Shown here one piece after another: positions 1 through 6,357 of a stretch of 7,291 bases of DNA. Under the pieces are notes generated by a model that saw only the letters and a program-made list of their open reading frames with translations, had not been told where the DNA came from and did no database searches. Each line of letters starts with the position of its first letter. Position 1 is the first letter of the stretch. The DNA lies in assembly GCA_021785335.1 (NCBI GenBank), contig JAJYFW010000083.1:1-7291 (forward strand), given 5' to 3'. The position numbers and the translations under genes are program-made. Source of the DNA: Pseudomonadota bacterium (lineage in GTDB: Bacteria > Pseudomonadota > Alphaproteobacteria > Acetobacterales > Acetobacteraceae).

Positions 1-33
1 GCCGCTACATCTTCCCCCGCCGCTACATCTTCC
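1..33. repeat. 18-bp tandem duplication over a stop codon
   Basis: The 15-base string GCCGCTACATCTTCC occurs at 1-15 and again at 19-33, a period of 18 bases. Read on the minus strand, each copy encodes Lys-Met-stop in the same frame, so the small membrane-protein gene has its real stop at 23-25 and a second in-frame stop at 5-7. The window begins inside the repeat, so more copies may lie outside. It looks like a small slippage or duplication event. Confidence 0.8.
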
Positions 34-391
34 AGCGCGGTGACTTCGGCGCACCCGGCCCGTGCAGCGTGATCGCGAGCCCGCCCAGAACCACCCCGCA
101 GGCCATCGGCAGCAGCCAGACCGGCCGCATCAGCACCGGCAGCACCAGCCAGCGCCACGCCCATTCCCCGGCGCTGCCGCGCACGATCTGCGGCAGAGCG
201 ATGAGGGTGCGGTTGTCGAGCATGCCCACGAGCTCGGCGAGGCTGGTCATCGGCGGCAGCATCGTCGCCAGCGCGAAGGCACCCACCAGCGCCGCCGCCG
301 CCAGCACCGCGAGCACGCGCACCGCCGCCTGCTTGCCGCCGCGTCCCGCCTTCTTGCCGCCCAGCCCCGGTTTGCCGCCCCGCCCGATCAC
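23..391 (-). CDS. Small two-TM membrane protein, unknown function
   Basis: I do not recognise this 122-residue protein. It starts with a basic Gly/Lys/Arg-rich segment (residues 1-20). A hydrophobic helix follows at about 22-45, then a polar loop (about 46-80, with LDNRT at 58-62), then a second hydrophobic stretch at about 81-109 and a short basic tail ending in KM. I chose the GTG at 391 because AGGAGG lies 12 nt upstream and the start is 20 nt after the msrP stop; the open frame further upstream is only a shadow of msrP. The position fits a gene co-transcribed with msrP. It is not a plausible MsrQ: that partner is about 200 residues with about six helices and histidine haem ligands, while this protein has one His (residue 110), near its end. 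The sequence predicts an inner-membrane protein, with no evidence for a catalytic role. Confidence 0.7.
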   Translation of the reverse strand: MIGRGGKPGLGGKKAGRGGKQAAVRVLAVLAAAALVGAFALATMLPPMTSLAELVGMLDNRTLIALPQIVRGSAGEWAWRWLVLPVLMRPVWLLPMACGVVLGGLAITLHGPGAPKSPRWKM

Positions 392-403
392 CCGCTCGCG
401 TTC

Positions 404-409
404 CCTCCT
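404..409 (-). promoter_or_regulatory. Ribosome binding site for the small membrane protein
   Basis: AGGAGG on the minus strand, between the msrP stop (412-414) and the GTG at 391. The spacer of 12 nt is somewhat long. This site is the main argument for the GTG start. Confidence 0.6.
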
Positions 410-411
410 GC

Positions 412-1413
412 CTAGCGGAACAACACCGTAGGCTTCACACCCGCCTTTATCATGTCCGCATACAACGGCGCCACGTACTCGCCATAGCCATTGTAGATCA
501 TCGTCGGAACGGTCTCCCCGGTCCCCAGCAGCCGCTCGCGCGCCTGGCTCCAGCGCGGATGCGGCACGGCCGGGTTCACGTTGGCCCAGAAGCCGTACTC
601 GCTGGACTGCAACGTCTGCCAGAACGTCCTGGGCTGCGTGTCGGTGAACGTCACCCGCACGATCGATTTCGCCGACTTGAACCCGTATTTCCAAGGCACT
701 GCCAGCCGGACCGCGGCCCCGTCCTGCGGCGGTACCACGTGCCCGTACATGCCCACCACCAGGAAGGCGAGGTCGTTCGTCGCCTCGGCCAGCGTCAGCC
801 CCTCGGTGTAGGGCCAGGGATAGAACGCGACATCCAGCCCCGGCATCACCTTGCGATCCTCGAGCGAGGTGAAGCCGATATATTTCGCGCCCGCGGCCGG
901 CTTCGCCAGCGCCACCAGCTTCGCGAGCGGGAAGCCGGTCCACGGCACCGTCATCGCCCAGGCCTCAACGCAGCGGTGCCGATAGAGCCGCTCCTCCAGC
1001 CCCGCCTTTTTGATCAGGTCCTCGAGCCCGATGGTGAACGGCTTCTCAACCATCCCGTCGACCGCGATGTTCCACGGCGAAGTCGGCAGCTTCTGCGCCA
1101 GCGGCCAGCAGTTCTTGTAGTCGCTGAACTCGTAGAAATTATTGTAGGTCGTCGCCGCCTTCTCCGGCGTCAGCGCCCGCCCCGGCTTGTACGTCGTGTC
1201 CAGCGGTGCCGGCATTGCCGCCAGCTTCTGCAGCGGCACCTTGGGCGAGGAGAAGAGCCACCCCGCCTCCGCCGGCCGCGTCGCCGCGACTGTCGCCGCG
1301 ACTCCGGCCGCCGCCACCGCGCCGCCCAGCACCGCCCGCCTGCCGAAGAACACGGATTCGGGCGTCGCCTTCGCCTCGGCGATCTCCCAGCCCCGCTTGC
1401 GCTTGATCAACAT
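412..1413 (-). CDS. msrP: Protein-methionine-sulfoxide reductase catalytic subunit MsrP (YedY)
   Basis: MsrP is the periplasmic molybdopterin enzyme that reduces methionine sulfoxide in oxidised envelope proteins, normally taking electrons from the membrane haem protein MsrQ. The 333-residue product matches the E. coli protein throughout. It has a twin-arginine signal (FFGRRAVLGG, Arg25-Arg26), an Ala-rich hydrophobic stretch and a likely cleavage after AEA at about residue 50. Then come YNNFYEF (90-96), YRHRCVEAW (144-152), VPPQDGAAVRLAVPWKYGFK (227-246) and ANVNPAVPHPRWSQA (277-291). Cys148 is the expected molybdenum ligand. The start is the ATG at 1411-1413 because GGAGGG lies 9 nt upstream and the N-terminus then aligns with E. 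coli MsrP; the longer open frame to 1503 adds an unrelated 30 residues. The next gene downstream is a small membrane protein, not a recognisable msrQ. No regulatory site was identified upstream. Confidence 0.96.
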   Translation of the reverse strand: MLIKRKRGWEIAEAKATPESVFFGRRAVLGGAVAAAGVAATVAATRPAEAGWLFSSPKVPLQKLAAMPAPLDTTYKPGRALTPEKAATTYNNFYEFSDYKNCWPLAQKLPTSPWNIAVDGMVEKPFTIGLEDLIKKAGLEERLYRHRCVEAWAMTVPWTGFPLAKLVALAKPAAGAKYIGFTSLEDRKVMPGLDVAFYPWPYTEGLTLAEATNDLAFLVVGMYGHVVPPQDGAAVRLAVPWKYGFKSAKSIVRVTFTDTQPRTFWQTLQSSEYGFWANVNPAVPHPRWSQARERLLGTGETVPTMIYNGYGEYVAPLYADMIKAGVKPTVLFR

Positions 1414-1612
1414 TGGTCGTGACCCTCCGCGATACCTCTCGAACCCTACGCGACAGGCGGCGACGCGGATGCCAGTCTGCGCCGCCCCGGCCCCATCCCG
1501 CAACAGCGTCGCGCAACCGTCGCCGCGCCCGCCCGCATGGACATCCGCGCTGCCGTCTGGAACATTCCCTGGCGCAAGCCGTTACAGGGCTGCTTCACGA
1601 GGATAAATTCCC
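1414..1612. other. Divergent intergenic region
   Basis: This 199-bp gap between msrP (minus) and the desulfhydrase gene (plus) should hold promoters for both. I see no convincing sigma-70 pair, operator palindrome or terminator. A weak candidate on the plus strand is GTTACA (1581-1586) with ATAAAT (1603-1608), but the latter overlaps the ribosome-binding region. GAGGA at 1599-1603 is a good ribosome binding site for the ATG at 1613. Confidence 0.5.
1423..1428 (-). promoter_or_regulatory. Ribosome binding site of msrP
   Basis: GGAGGG on the minus strand, 9 nt before the ATG at 1413. It decides the start against the longer open frame that begins at 1503. Confidence 0.75.
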
Positions 1613-2632
1613 ATGCATCTCGCTCGCTTCCCCCGCGTCAAGCTCTGCCACGCGCCGACCGCGCTTGAGCCCATGCCCAACCTCACGCGCTTCCTCGACG
1701 CCGGCCCCCACGGCTCGCCGCAACTCTGGATCAAGCGCGACGACTGCACCGGTGTCGCCACCGGCGGCAACAAGAACCGCAAGCTCGAGTTCCTCATGGG
1801 CGAGGCCCGCGCGATGGGCGCGGACCACGTCGTGACGCAGGGCGCCGTGCAGTCCAACCACGTCCGCCAGACCGCCGCCGTCGCGCGCAAGCTCGGCCTC
1901 GGCTGCACCGCCGTGCTCGAGCACCGCGTGCAGACCAACGACCCCGACTATCTCGAGGGCGGCAATGTCCTGCTCGACCACCTCATGGGCATCGAGATCG
2001 AGTACCGCCCCGCGGATTCGAACATGCAGCAGGCGATCGAGGAAGTCGGCGAGCGGCTCAAGGCCCAGGGCCGGAAGCCCTACCTCATCCCCGGCGGCGG
2101 CTCCAACACCACGGGCTCGCTCGGCTACGTCAACGTCGCGATGGAACTGCTCGGCCAGGCCAACGACATCGGGCTCAGGATCGACCGCCTCGTCCACGCC
2201 ACCGGCTCCGCCGGCACCCAGGCCGGCCTCGTTGCCGGCATGGCGGCGATGAACGCCGGCGTGCGCATCCTCGGCATCGGCGTGCGCAACCCTAGGCCGG
2301 TGCAGGAGGCAAATGTCCGCAAGCTCGCCGAGGCCACGCTCGCCAAGCTCGACGTCGCAGGCCCCCTCGCGGCCGACGCCGTCCAGTGCAACTGCGACTA
2401 TGTGGGCGCCGGCTACGGCATCCCCACGCCCGGCATGGTCGAGGCGGTGAAGCTGCTCGCCCAGCACGAGGGCATCTTCCTCGACCCGGTCTATTCCGGC
2501 AAAGGCATGGCCGGCCTCATCGACCTCATCCGCAAGGGAGCGTTCAAGCGCGACGAAAACGTCGTGTTCCTCCACACCGGCGGCCAGGTCGGCCTGTTCG
2601 GCTACCGCCAGGCGCTGTCCACTGCCGCCTGA
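1613..2632 (+). CDS. dcyD: D-cysteine desulfhydrase-family PLP enzyme
   Basis: This is a fold-type II PLP enzyme of the ACC deaminase/D-cysteine desulfhydrase family, 339 residues against about 328 in E. coli DcyD. D-cysteine desulfhydrase splits D-cysteine into pyruvate, sulfide and ammonia in the cytoplasm. Visible motifs are RFPR (5-8), APTALE (14-19), IKRDD (40-44), [11 protein letters not shown] (51-61, Lys54 the likely PLP Schiff-base lysine), [17 protein letters not shown] (80-96), [10 protein letters not shown] (159-168), GSAGTQAGL (198-206), [10 protein letters not shown] (266-275), [14 protein letters not shown] (291-304) and HTGG (321-324). Ser295 and Thr322 stand where ACC deaminases carry Glu and Leu, which argues for desulfhydrase-type chemistry. 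L-cysteate sulfo-lyase (CuyA) is a close relative and cannot be excluded. The ATG start has GAGGA 9 nt upstream. The stop is 25 bp before the first polysaccharide gene, with no terminator seen between. Confidence 0.88.
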   Translation: MHLARFPRVKLCHAPTALEPMPNLTRFLDAGPHGSPQLWIKRDDCTGVATGGNKNRKLEFLMGEARAMGADHVVTQGAVQSNHVRQTAAVARKLGLGCTAVLEHRVQTNDPDYLEGGNVLLDHLMGIEIEYRPADSNMQQAIEEVGERLKAQGRKPYLIPGGGSNTTGSLGYVNVAMELLGQANDIGLRIDRLVHATGSAGTQAGLVAGMAAMNAGVRILGIGVRNPRPVQEANVRKLAEATLAKLDVAGPLAADAVQCNCDYVGAGYGIPTPGMVEAVKLLAQHEGIFLDPVYSGKGMAGLIDLIRKGAFKRDENVVFLHTGGQVGLFGYRQALSTAA

Positions 2633-2657
2633 CGCAACCTCGCCGGCACCGGACGGC

Positions 2658-4301
2658 ATGGCGCCCAGCGACATGGAGGGGGATGTCTTCGCCGACCTCT
2701 CCCGCCATGTCGACCGCGCCTTCTACAGCCACCTCTACAAGGACATCGTCCAGGCCACGCTCGACCCGGTGGAACACTGGCACAGCCACGGCTGGGCCGA
2801 GCGCCGCCACCCCAACGTCTGGTTCGACACCGGCTTCTATCTCGACGAATACCCCGACATAGAACGCGCGCGGATCGATCCGCTCCTGCACTATATCCGC
2901 CACGGCCGCGCCGAGGGCCGCCTGCCGCGCCCGCCGCACGCCACGCGCCGCGCCATCCTCGCCGCCGCCCGCCCCGCGGCGGCGCGCCCGGCGGGCTACG
3001 ACGCACCCCCCGACGCCCCGATCCTCGACGCCACCGAACTCGCCGCCCGCCTGCTCCACGCCATGGCGCCGGCTGGCCTGGCGAAAAGCGGCGGCCGCGT
3101 CGGCCTCGTCGTCGCCGCCAGCCACGACCGCTACATCGACATCACCGGCGGCATCCAGCTCGTGCTCGCCGACGAAATGGCGGCCTGCGCCGCCGCCGGC
3201 ACGACGCATCTGCACCTCGCCCCCGCCGTCGCGCGCATGCACCTCGCCGACGACATCGAGCCCGCCTGCCTGCTCCAGGCGACGATCGACGGCGTCTTCC
3301 AGGGCCTCGCGCCGGCCGACGCCGCCGTCGCCGCCATCGCCGGGGTCGCGCGCGCCCTGCCGCAGCGCCCGCGCCGCTTCGTCGTGCACTCCCCCCTCGG
3401 CCACCGCACGGCGACACTCGCGGCACTCGCCGCCGCCTGCGGCCCCGATCCCGTGTTCTGGCTCCATGACCACACCTCGCTCTGCGAGGGCTACAACCTG
3501 CTGCGCAACGATCTCGACCCCTGCGGCGCCCCGCCGGCGGAGAGCATGGCCTGCCGCATCTGCGTGCACGGCGAAGGCAGGCAGGCGCACCGCGCCCGGC
3601 TGCGCGCCCTGTTCGACGCCGTGCCGTTCCACGTCCTCGCCCCCTCGCGCGTCACCCTCGATCTCTGGCTCGCCCGCGCGGAGCTCCCCTTCGCCTCCGC
3701 ACGCGTCGAGGAACCCGCGACCCTCGCTCCCCCCGCGGATGTCCGTGCCGGGCCCGCAACGGACCCCGCGGCGCCGCTGCGCACGGCCTTCCTCGGCTTC
3801 CCGCTGCCCAACAAGGGCTGGCCGCTCTTCCTCGACCTCGTCACCGCCCTCGCCATCACGCCGCGCGAGGATCACGCCTGCGCGCTCTACCATTTCGCCA
3901 CCGAGGCCGCGCTGCAGCCGATGGACCTCGTCGCCACCGTCCCGGTCCGCGTCGGCCGCGGCGCGCGTCACGCCGCCATCGAGGCGCTGGCCCGCCATGA
4001 CATCGAGGCGGTGATCCTCCCCTCGCCCTGGCCCGAGACCTTCAGCTTCGTCGCGCACGAGGCGGCGGCGGCCGGCGCCGCGGTGCTCACCATCGAGGCC
4101 GCCGGCAACATCGCCGCCATGGTCCGCCGCCACGACGCCGGGCGCGTGTTCGAGACCGGCGAGGCGCTGATCGAGTACCTTCTCTCCGACCGCGCCCGCG
4201 ACGAGATCCGCTCCCGCCCGCGCCCGGCCCCGCGCACCATGATCCCCGGCCAGGGCAGCCTGCCGCTCCTCGAATCGCTGCTCGACGCAGGCCGCCCATG
4301 A
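2658..4301 (+). CDS. GT4-like glycosyltransferase with N-terminal repeat module
   Basis: This 547-residue protein looks like a GT-B fold glycosyltransferase for a cell-surface polysaccharide. Residues 18-90 hold two repeat units, the second clear: FDTGFYLDEYPDI (56-68), PLLHYIRHGRAEGRLP (75-90). A low-complexity Ala/Arg/Pro linker follows (about 91-120). The first half of the transferase core runs from about 145, with ITGGIQLVLADEM at 162-174. A motif WLHDHTSLC...CGAP...CRIC (268-302; Cys276, 289, 299, 302) resembles one in some GT4 enzymes. The C-terminal half has AFLGFPLPNKGW (377-388) and PSPWPETFSFVAHEAAAAG (455-473), in which Glu460 and Glu468 form the E-x7-E signature of GT4-type enzymes. 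Donor and acceptor are unknown. I kept the ATG at 2658; ATG 2673 is also possible because neither has a good ribosome binding site. The stop overlaps the next start as ATGA. Confidence 0.85.
   Translation: MAPSDMEGDVFADLSRHVDRAFYSHLYKDIVQATLDPVEHWHSHGWAERRHPNVWFDTGFYLDEYPDIERARIDPLLHYIRHGRAEGRLPRPPHATRRAILAAARPAAARPAGYDAPPDAPILDATELAARLLHAMAPAGLAKSGGRVGLVVAASHDRYIDITGGIQLVLADEMAACAAAGTTHLHLAPAVARMHLADDIEPACLLQATIDGVFQGLAPADAAVAAIAGVARALPQRPRRFVVHSPLGHRTATLAALAAACGPDPVFWLHDHTSLCEGYNLLRNDLDPCGAPPAESMACRICVHGEGRQAHRARLRALFDAVPFHVLAPSRVTLDLWLARAELPFASARVEEPATLAPPADVRAGPATDPAAPLRTAFLGFPLPNKGWPLFLDLVTALAITPREDHACALYHFATEAALQPMDLVATVPVRVGRGARHAAIEALARHDIEAVILPSPWPETFSFVAHEAAAAGAAVLTIEAAGNIAAMVRRHDAGRVFETGEALIEYLLSDRARDEIRSRPRPAPRTMIPGQGSLPLLESLLDAGRP
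2709..2927 (+). repeat. Two FD..FY...HY..G protein repeat units
   Basis: Protein-level repeat within the glycosyltransferase. Unit one (residues 18-55) is degenerate: VDRAFY, then HWHSHG and a closing PNVW. Unit two (56-90) is canonical, with FDTGFY, YPDI, PLLHYIRHG and EGRLP. The same unit recurs in the last gene of the window. It is known as an accessory module in bacterial polysaccharide glycosyltransferases; its role here is unknown. Confidence 0.7.
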
Positions 4302-5341
4302 CCATCGCCTGCTTCACCAGCTTCACCTGGGGCTACCTCGCGCGCGCCCGCGTCCTCTCGCGCACGCTGCGGGCCGCGCACCCGGACTGGCACCAGGTCG
4401 CCCTCGTCGTCGACACCCCGGCCGCGCGCATGGAAGCGGCCCTCGCCGGCTTCGACGAGGTGGTCTTCGCGGCCGAACTCGGCGTGCCCGGCTTCCCCGC
4501 CTTCCTGTTCCGCCACACGCTCGTCGAGGCCTGCACCGCGCTCAAGCCGCGCATGCTCGCCCGCCTGCTCGAAACCGGCGCCGAGGCCGTCATCTACCTC
4601 GACCCCGATATCGCCGTGTTCCATCCCCTCGCCTCAGTCCTGCGCGCGCTGGAGAGCGCCTCGATCGTTCTCACCCCGCACCAGCACGCGCCCAACGACG
4701 AGCCCCAGGCGATCCATGACGCGGAACGCACCGCCCAGCTCTACGGCGTCTTCAACCTCGGCTTCGCCGCCATCCGCAACGACGGGACCGGGCGCGGCTT
4801 CGCCCGCTGGTGGCAGTCCCGCTGCGAGACCGACTGCCGCGACGCGCCGCAGGAGGGCCTGTTCACCGACCAGCGCTATTGCGACCTCGTTCCGGCCCTG
4901 TTCCCGGGCGTCGCGGTGCTGCGCGACCCCGGCTGCAACGTCGCGAGCTGGAACCTCAGCCGCCGCCTTCCCGTCGTGACGGCGGAAGGCGCGCTCGATG
5001 TGGACGGCAGCCCGCTCGCCTTCTACCACTTCACCAAGATCGGAGACGTCGGAGACTCCATGACGCGGCGCTATGCCCGTAACGAAGTTCCGCTGGAGCT
5101 CGCCCACTGGTGGCAGCGCGAGGTCGCCGCCGCTTCCGTGCCCTCCATCTCCGACCGGCCCTGGGCCTGGCGGTATTTCGCCGACGGAACGCCCATCCCG
5201 CCCGGCCTGCGCCGCGCCTGGCGCACCGAGCCCGACCTGCGCGCCCGCTTCGCCGATCCTTTCGCCGCCGGACCGGATTCGTTCCTGGCGTGGATCGTGC
5301 ACGAACGCCCGCACCTGCTCACGGCGGCGGCGGAGGCGTGA
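4298..5341 (+). CDS. GT-A-type glycosyltransferase with DPD motif
   Basis: This 347-residue cytosolic protein has the pattern of a nucleotide-sugar glycosyltransferase of the GT-A kind. It begins with ACFTSFTWGYLARARVLSRT (4-23), typical of an N-terminal strand and helix that bind the nucleotide. ALKPRMLARLLETG (81-94) leads to VIYLDPDIAVF (98-108), where Asp102-Pro-Asp104 is the likely metal and nucleotide-sugar binding DxD motif. Further conserved-looking segments are LYGVFNLGFAAIRN (148-161), LFTDQRYCDLVP (188-199) and FYHFTKI (242-248). The C-terminal part (about 295-333, GTPIPPGLRRAW and FADPFAAGPDSFLAW) resembles a tail seen in other bacterial polysaccharide glycosyltransferases. There is no signal peptide or membrane helix. 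Its ATG overlaps the previous stop by four bases, so translation is probably coupled. The sugar transferred cannot be read from sequence. Confidence 0.82.
   Translation: MTIACFTSFTWGYLARARVLSRTLRAAHPDWHQVALVVDTPAARMEAALAGFDEVVFAAELGVPGFPAFLFRHTLVEACTALKPRMLARLLETGAEAVIYLDPDIAVFHPLASVLRALESASIVLTPHQHAPNDEPQAIHDAERTAQLYGVFNLGFAAIRNDGTGRGFARWWQSRCETDCRDAPQEGLFTDQRYCDLVPALFPGVAVLRDPGCNVASWNLSRRLPVVTAEGALDVDGSPLAFYHFTKIGDVGDSMTRRYARNEVPLELAHWWQREVAAASVPSISDRPWAWRYFADGTPIPPGLRRAWRTEPDLRARFADPFAAGPDSFLAWIVHERPHLLTAAAEA
5332..5336 (+). promoter_or_regulatory. Ribosome binding site deciding the galE start
   Basis: GGAGG lies 7 nt before the GTG at 5344 but only 1 nt before the GTG at 5338, so 5344 is the better start. 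It sits inside the end of the preceding glycosyltransferase gene. Confidence 0.65.
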
Positions 5342-5343
5342 GC

Positions 5344-6357
5344 GTGGCGCGCCACCTCGTCGTCGGCGGCGCCGGCTATGTCGGCTCGCATCTCGTGGCC
5401 GAGCTTCTGTCGCGCGGCGAGGACGTCACGGTCTTCGACGACCTCTCCACCGGCCACGCGGCCGCCATCCTGCCCGGCGCGCGCTTCGTCCGTGCCAGCC
5501 TCGCCGACCAGGCAGCCGTCGACGCCGTCCTCGCCGACGGCCCGTGGCACGCCGTGTTCCATTTCGCCGCCCTCTCGCTGGTCGGCGATTCCATGCGCGA
5601 GCCCCTGCGCTACCTGCGCCGCAACATCGGCGAGGGCCTCACCCTCATCGATTCCTGCGTCCGCCACGGCGTGAAGCGCTTCGTCCTCTCCTCCACCGCC
5701 GCCCTGTTCGGCACCGCCGGCGACGGCCCGATCTCGGAATCCTCCCCGATCGACCCCGGCTCGCCCTACGGCGAAAGCAAATGGGCGCTGGAACGCGCGC
5801 TCGCCTGGACCTCGCGCATCCACGGGTTGCGCTACGCCGCGCTGCGCTACTTCAACGCCGCCGGCGCCGACGCGCAGGGAAGGCTCGGCGAGGACCACAC
5901 GCCGGAAACCCACCTCATCCCGCTCGCCATCGACGCGGCACTCGCCCGCCGCCCGCCGCTCACCGTCTTCGGCACCGACTACGCGACGCCGGACGGCACC
6001 GCGGTCCGCGACTACGTCCACGTCGCCGACCTCGCCACCGCGCATCTCGCGGCGCTCGCGCTGCTCGAAAAAGACCGTGACGCAATCTTCAACCTCGGCA
6101 CCGGCTCCGGCAACTCGGTGCGCGAAGTCATCGCGGCGGTGGAACGTGTCTCCGGCAGGCGCGTGCCGCACACGCTCGGCCCCCGCCGCGCCGGCGACCC
6201 GCCCATCCTCGTAGCCAGGTCCGACGCCATCGCCGCCGCCACCGGCTGGTCGCCCCGCTTCCGCACGCTCGACGACATCGTCGCCACCGCGCTGGCCTGG
6301 CGCGAGGAGCATCCGCGCGGCTACGCCGACGCCGTCGCCGATCCCGCCCTTCCATGA
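5344..6357 (+). CDS. galE: UDP-glucose 4-epimerase (GalE)
   Basis: This is a short-chain dehydrogenase-type epimerase that interconverts UDP-glucose and UDP-galactose (or the N-acetyl forms) with bound NAD. Starting at GTG 5344 it has 337 residues, about the length of E. coli GalE (338). It shows VVGGAGYVGSH (6-16, the GxxGxxG NAD site), VFDDLSTG (30-37), FHFAALSLVGDS (72-83), FVLSSTAALFG (113-123), PYGESKWALE (141-150, catalytic Tyr142 and Lys146), LRYFNAAGAD (167-176), DGTAVRDYVHVADLA (217-231) and FNLGTGSGNSV (249-259). Thr118 replaces the Ser of E. coli, a common conservative change, and Phe122 replaces the usual Tyr of the VYG segment. The open frame extends upstream to 5110, but that part is a shadow of the glycosyltransferase. 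It starts 2 nt after the previous stop and overlaps the next gene as ATGA. It probably makes the donor sugar for the neighbouring transferases. Confidence 0.95.
   Translation: MARHLVVGGAGYVGSHLVAELLSRGEDVTVFDDLSTGHAAAILPGARFVRASLADQAAVDAVLADGPWHAVFHFAALSLVGDSMREPLRYLRRNIGEGLTLIDSCVRHGVKRFVLSSTAALFGTAGDGPISESSPIDPGSPYGESKWALERALAWTSRIHGLRYAALRYFNAAGADAQGRLGEDHTPETHLIPLAIDAALARRPPLTVFGTDYATPDGTAVRDYVHVADLATAHLAALALLEKDRDAIFNLGTGSGNSVREVIAAVERVSGRRVPHTLGPRRAGDPPILVARSDAIAAATGWSPRFRTLDDIVATALAWREEHPRGYADAVADPALP

Noticed and set aside
559..1422. 287-codon open frame on the plus strand
   Set aside because: It is antisense to msrP; the translation is Arg/His-rich without recognisable motifs.
1414..1503. 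Upstream extension of the msrP frame
   Set aside because: The 30 extra residues do not resemble MsrP, and they lie before a well-placed ribosome binding site and a normal Tat signal start.
1570..1586. Possible sigma-54 promoter (TGGCGC...TTACA)
   Set aside because: The GG is not followed ten bases later by the required GC, so the element fails the consensus.
2633..2657. Possible terminator after the desulfhydrase gene
   Set aside because: The GC-rich bases form no convincing stem and there is no T tract.
1595..2674. 359-codon open frame on the minus strand
   Set aside because: It is antisense to the desulfhydrase gene, whose family motifs are unambiguous.
2544..4133. 529-codon open frame on the minus strand
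   Set aside because: It lies opposite the GT4-like gene. The translation is low-complexity Gly/Arg/Ala/Asp sequence with no domain, as expected from high-GC codon bias.
5110..5343. Upstream extension of the galE frame
   Set aside because: The 78 extra residues are Arg/Pro/Ala-rich and overlap the end of the glycosyltransferase gene. GalE homology begins at GTG 5344, which has a good ribosome binding site.
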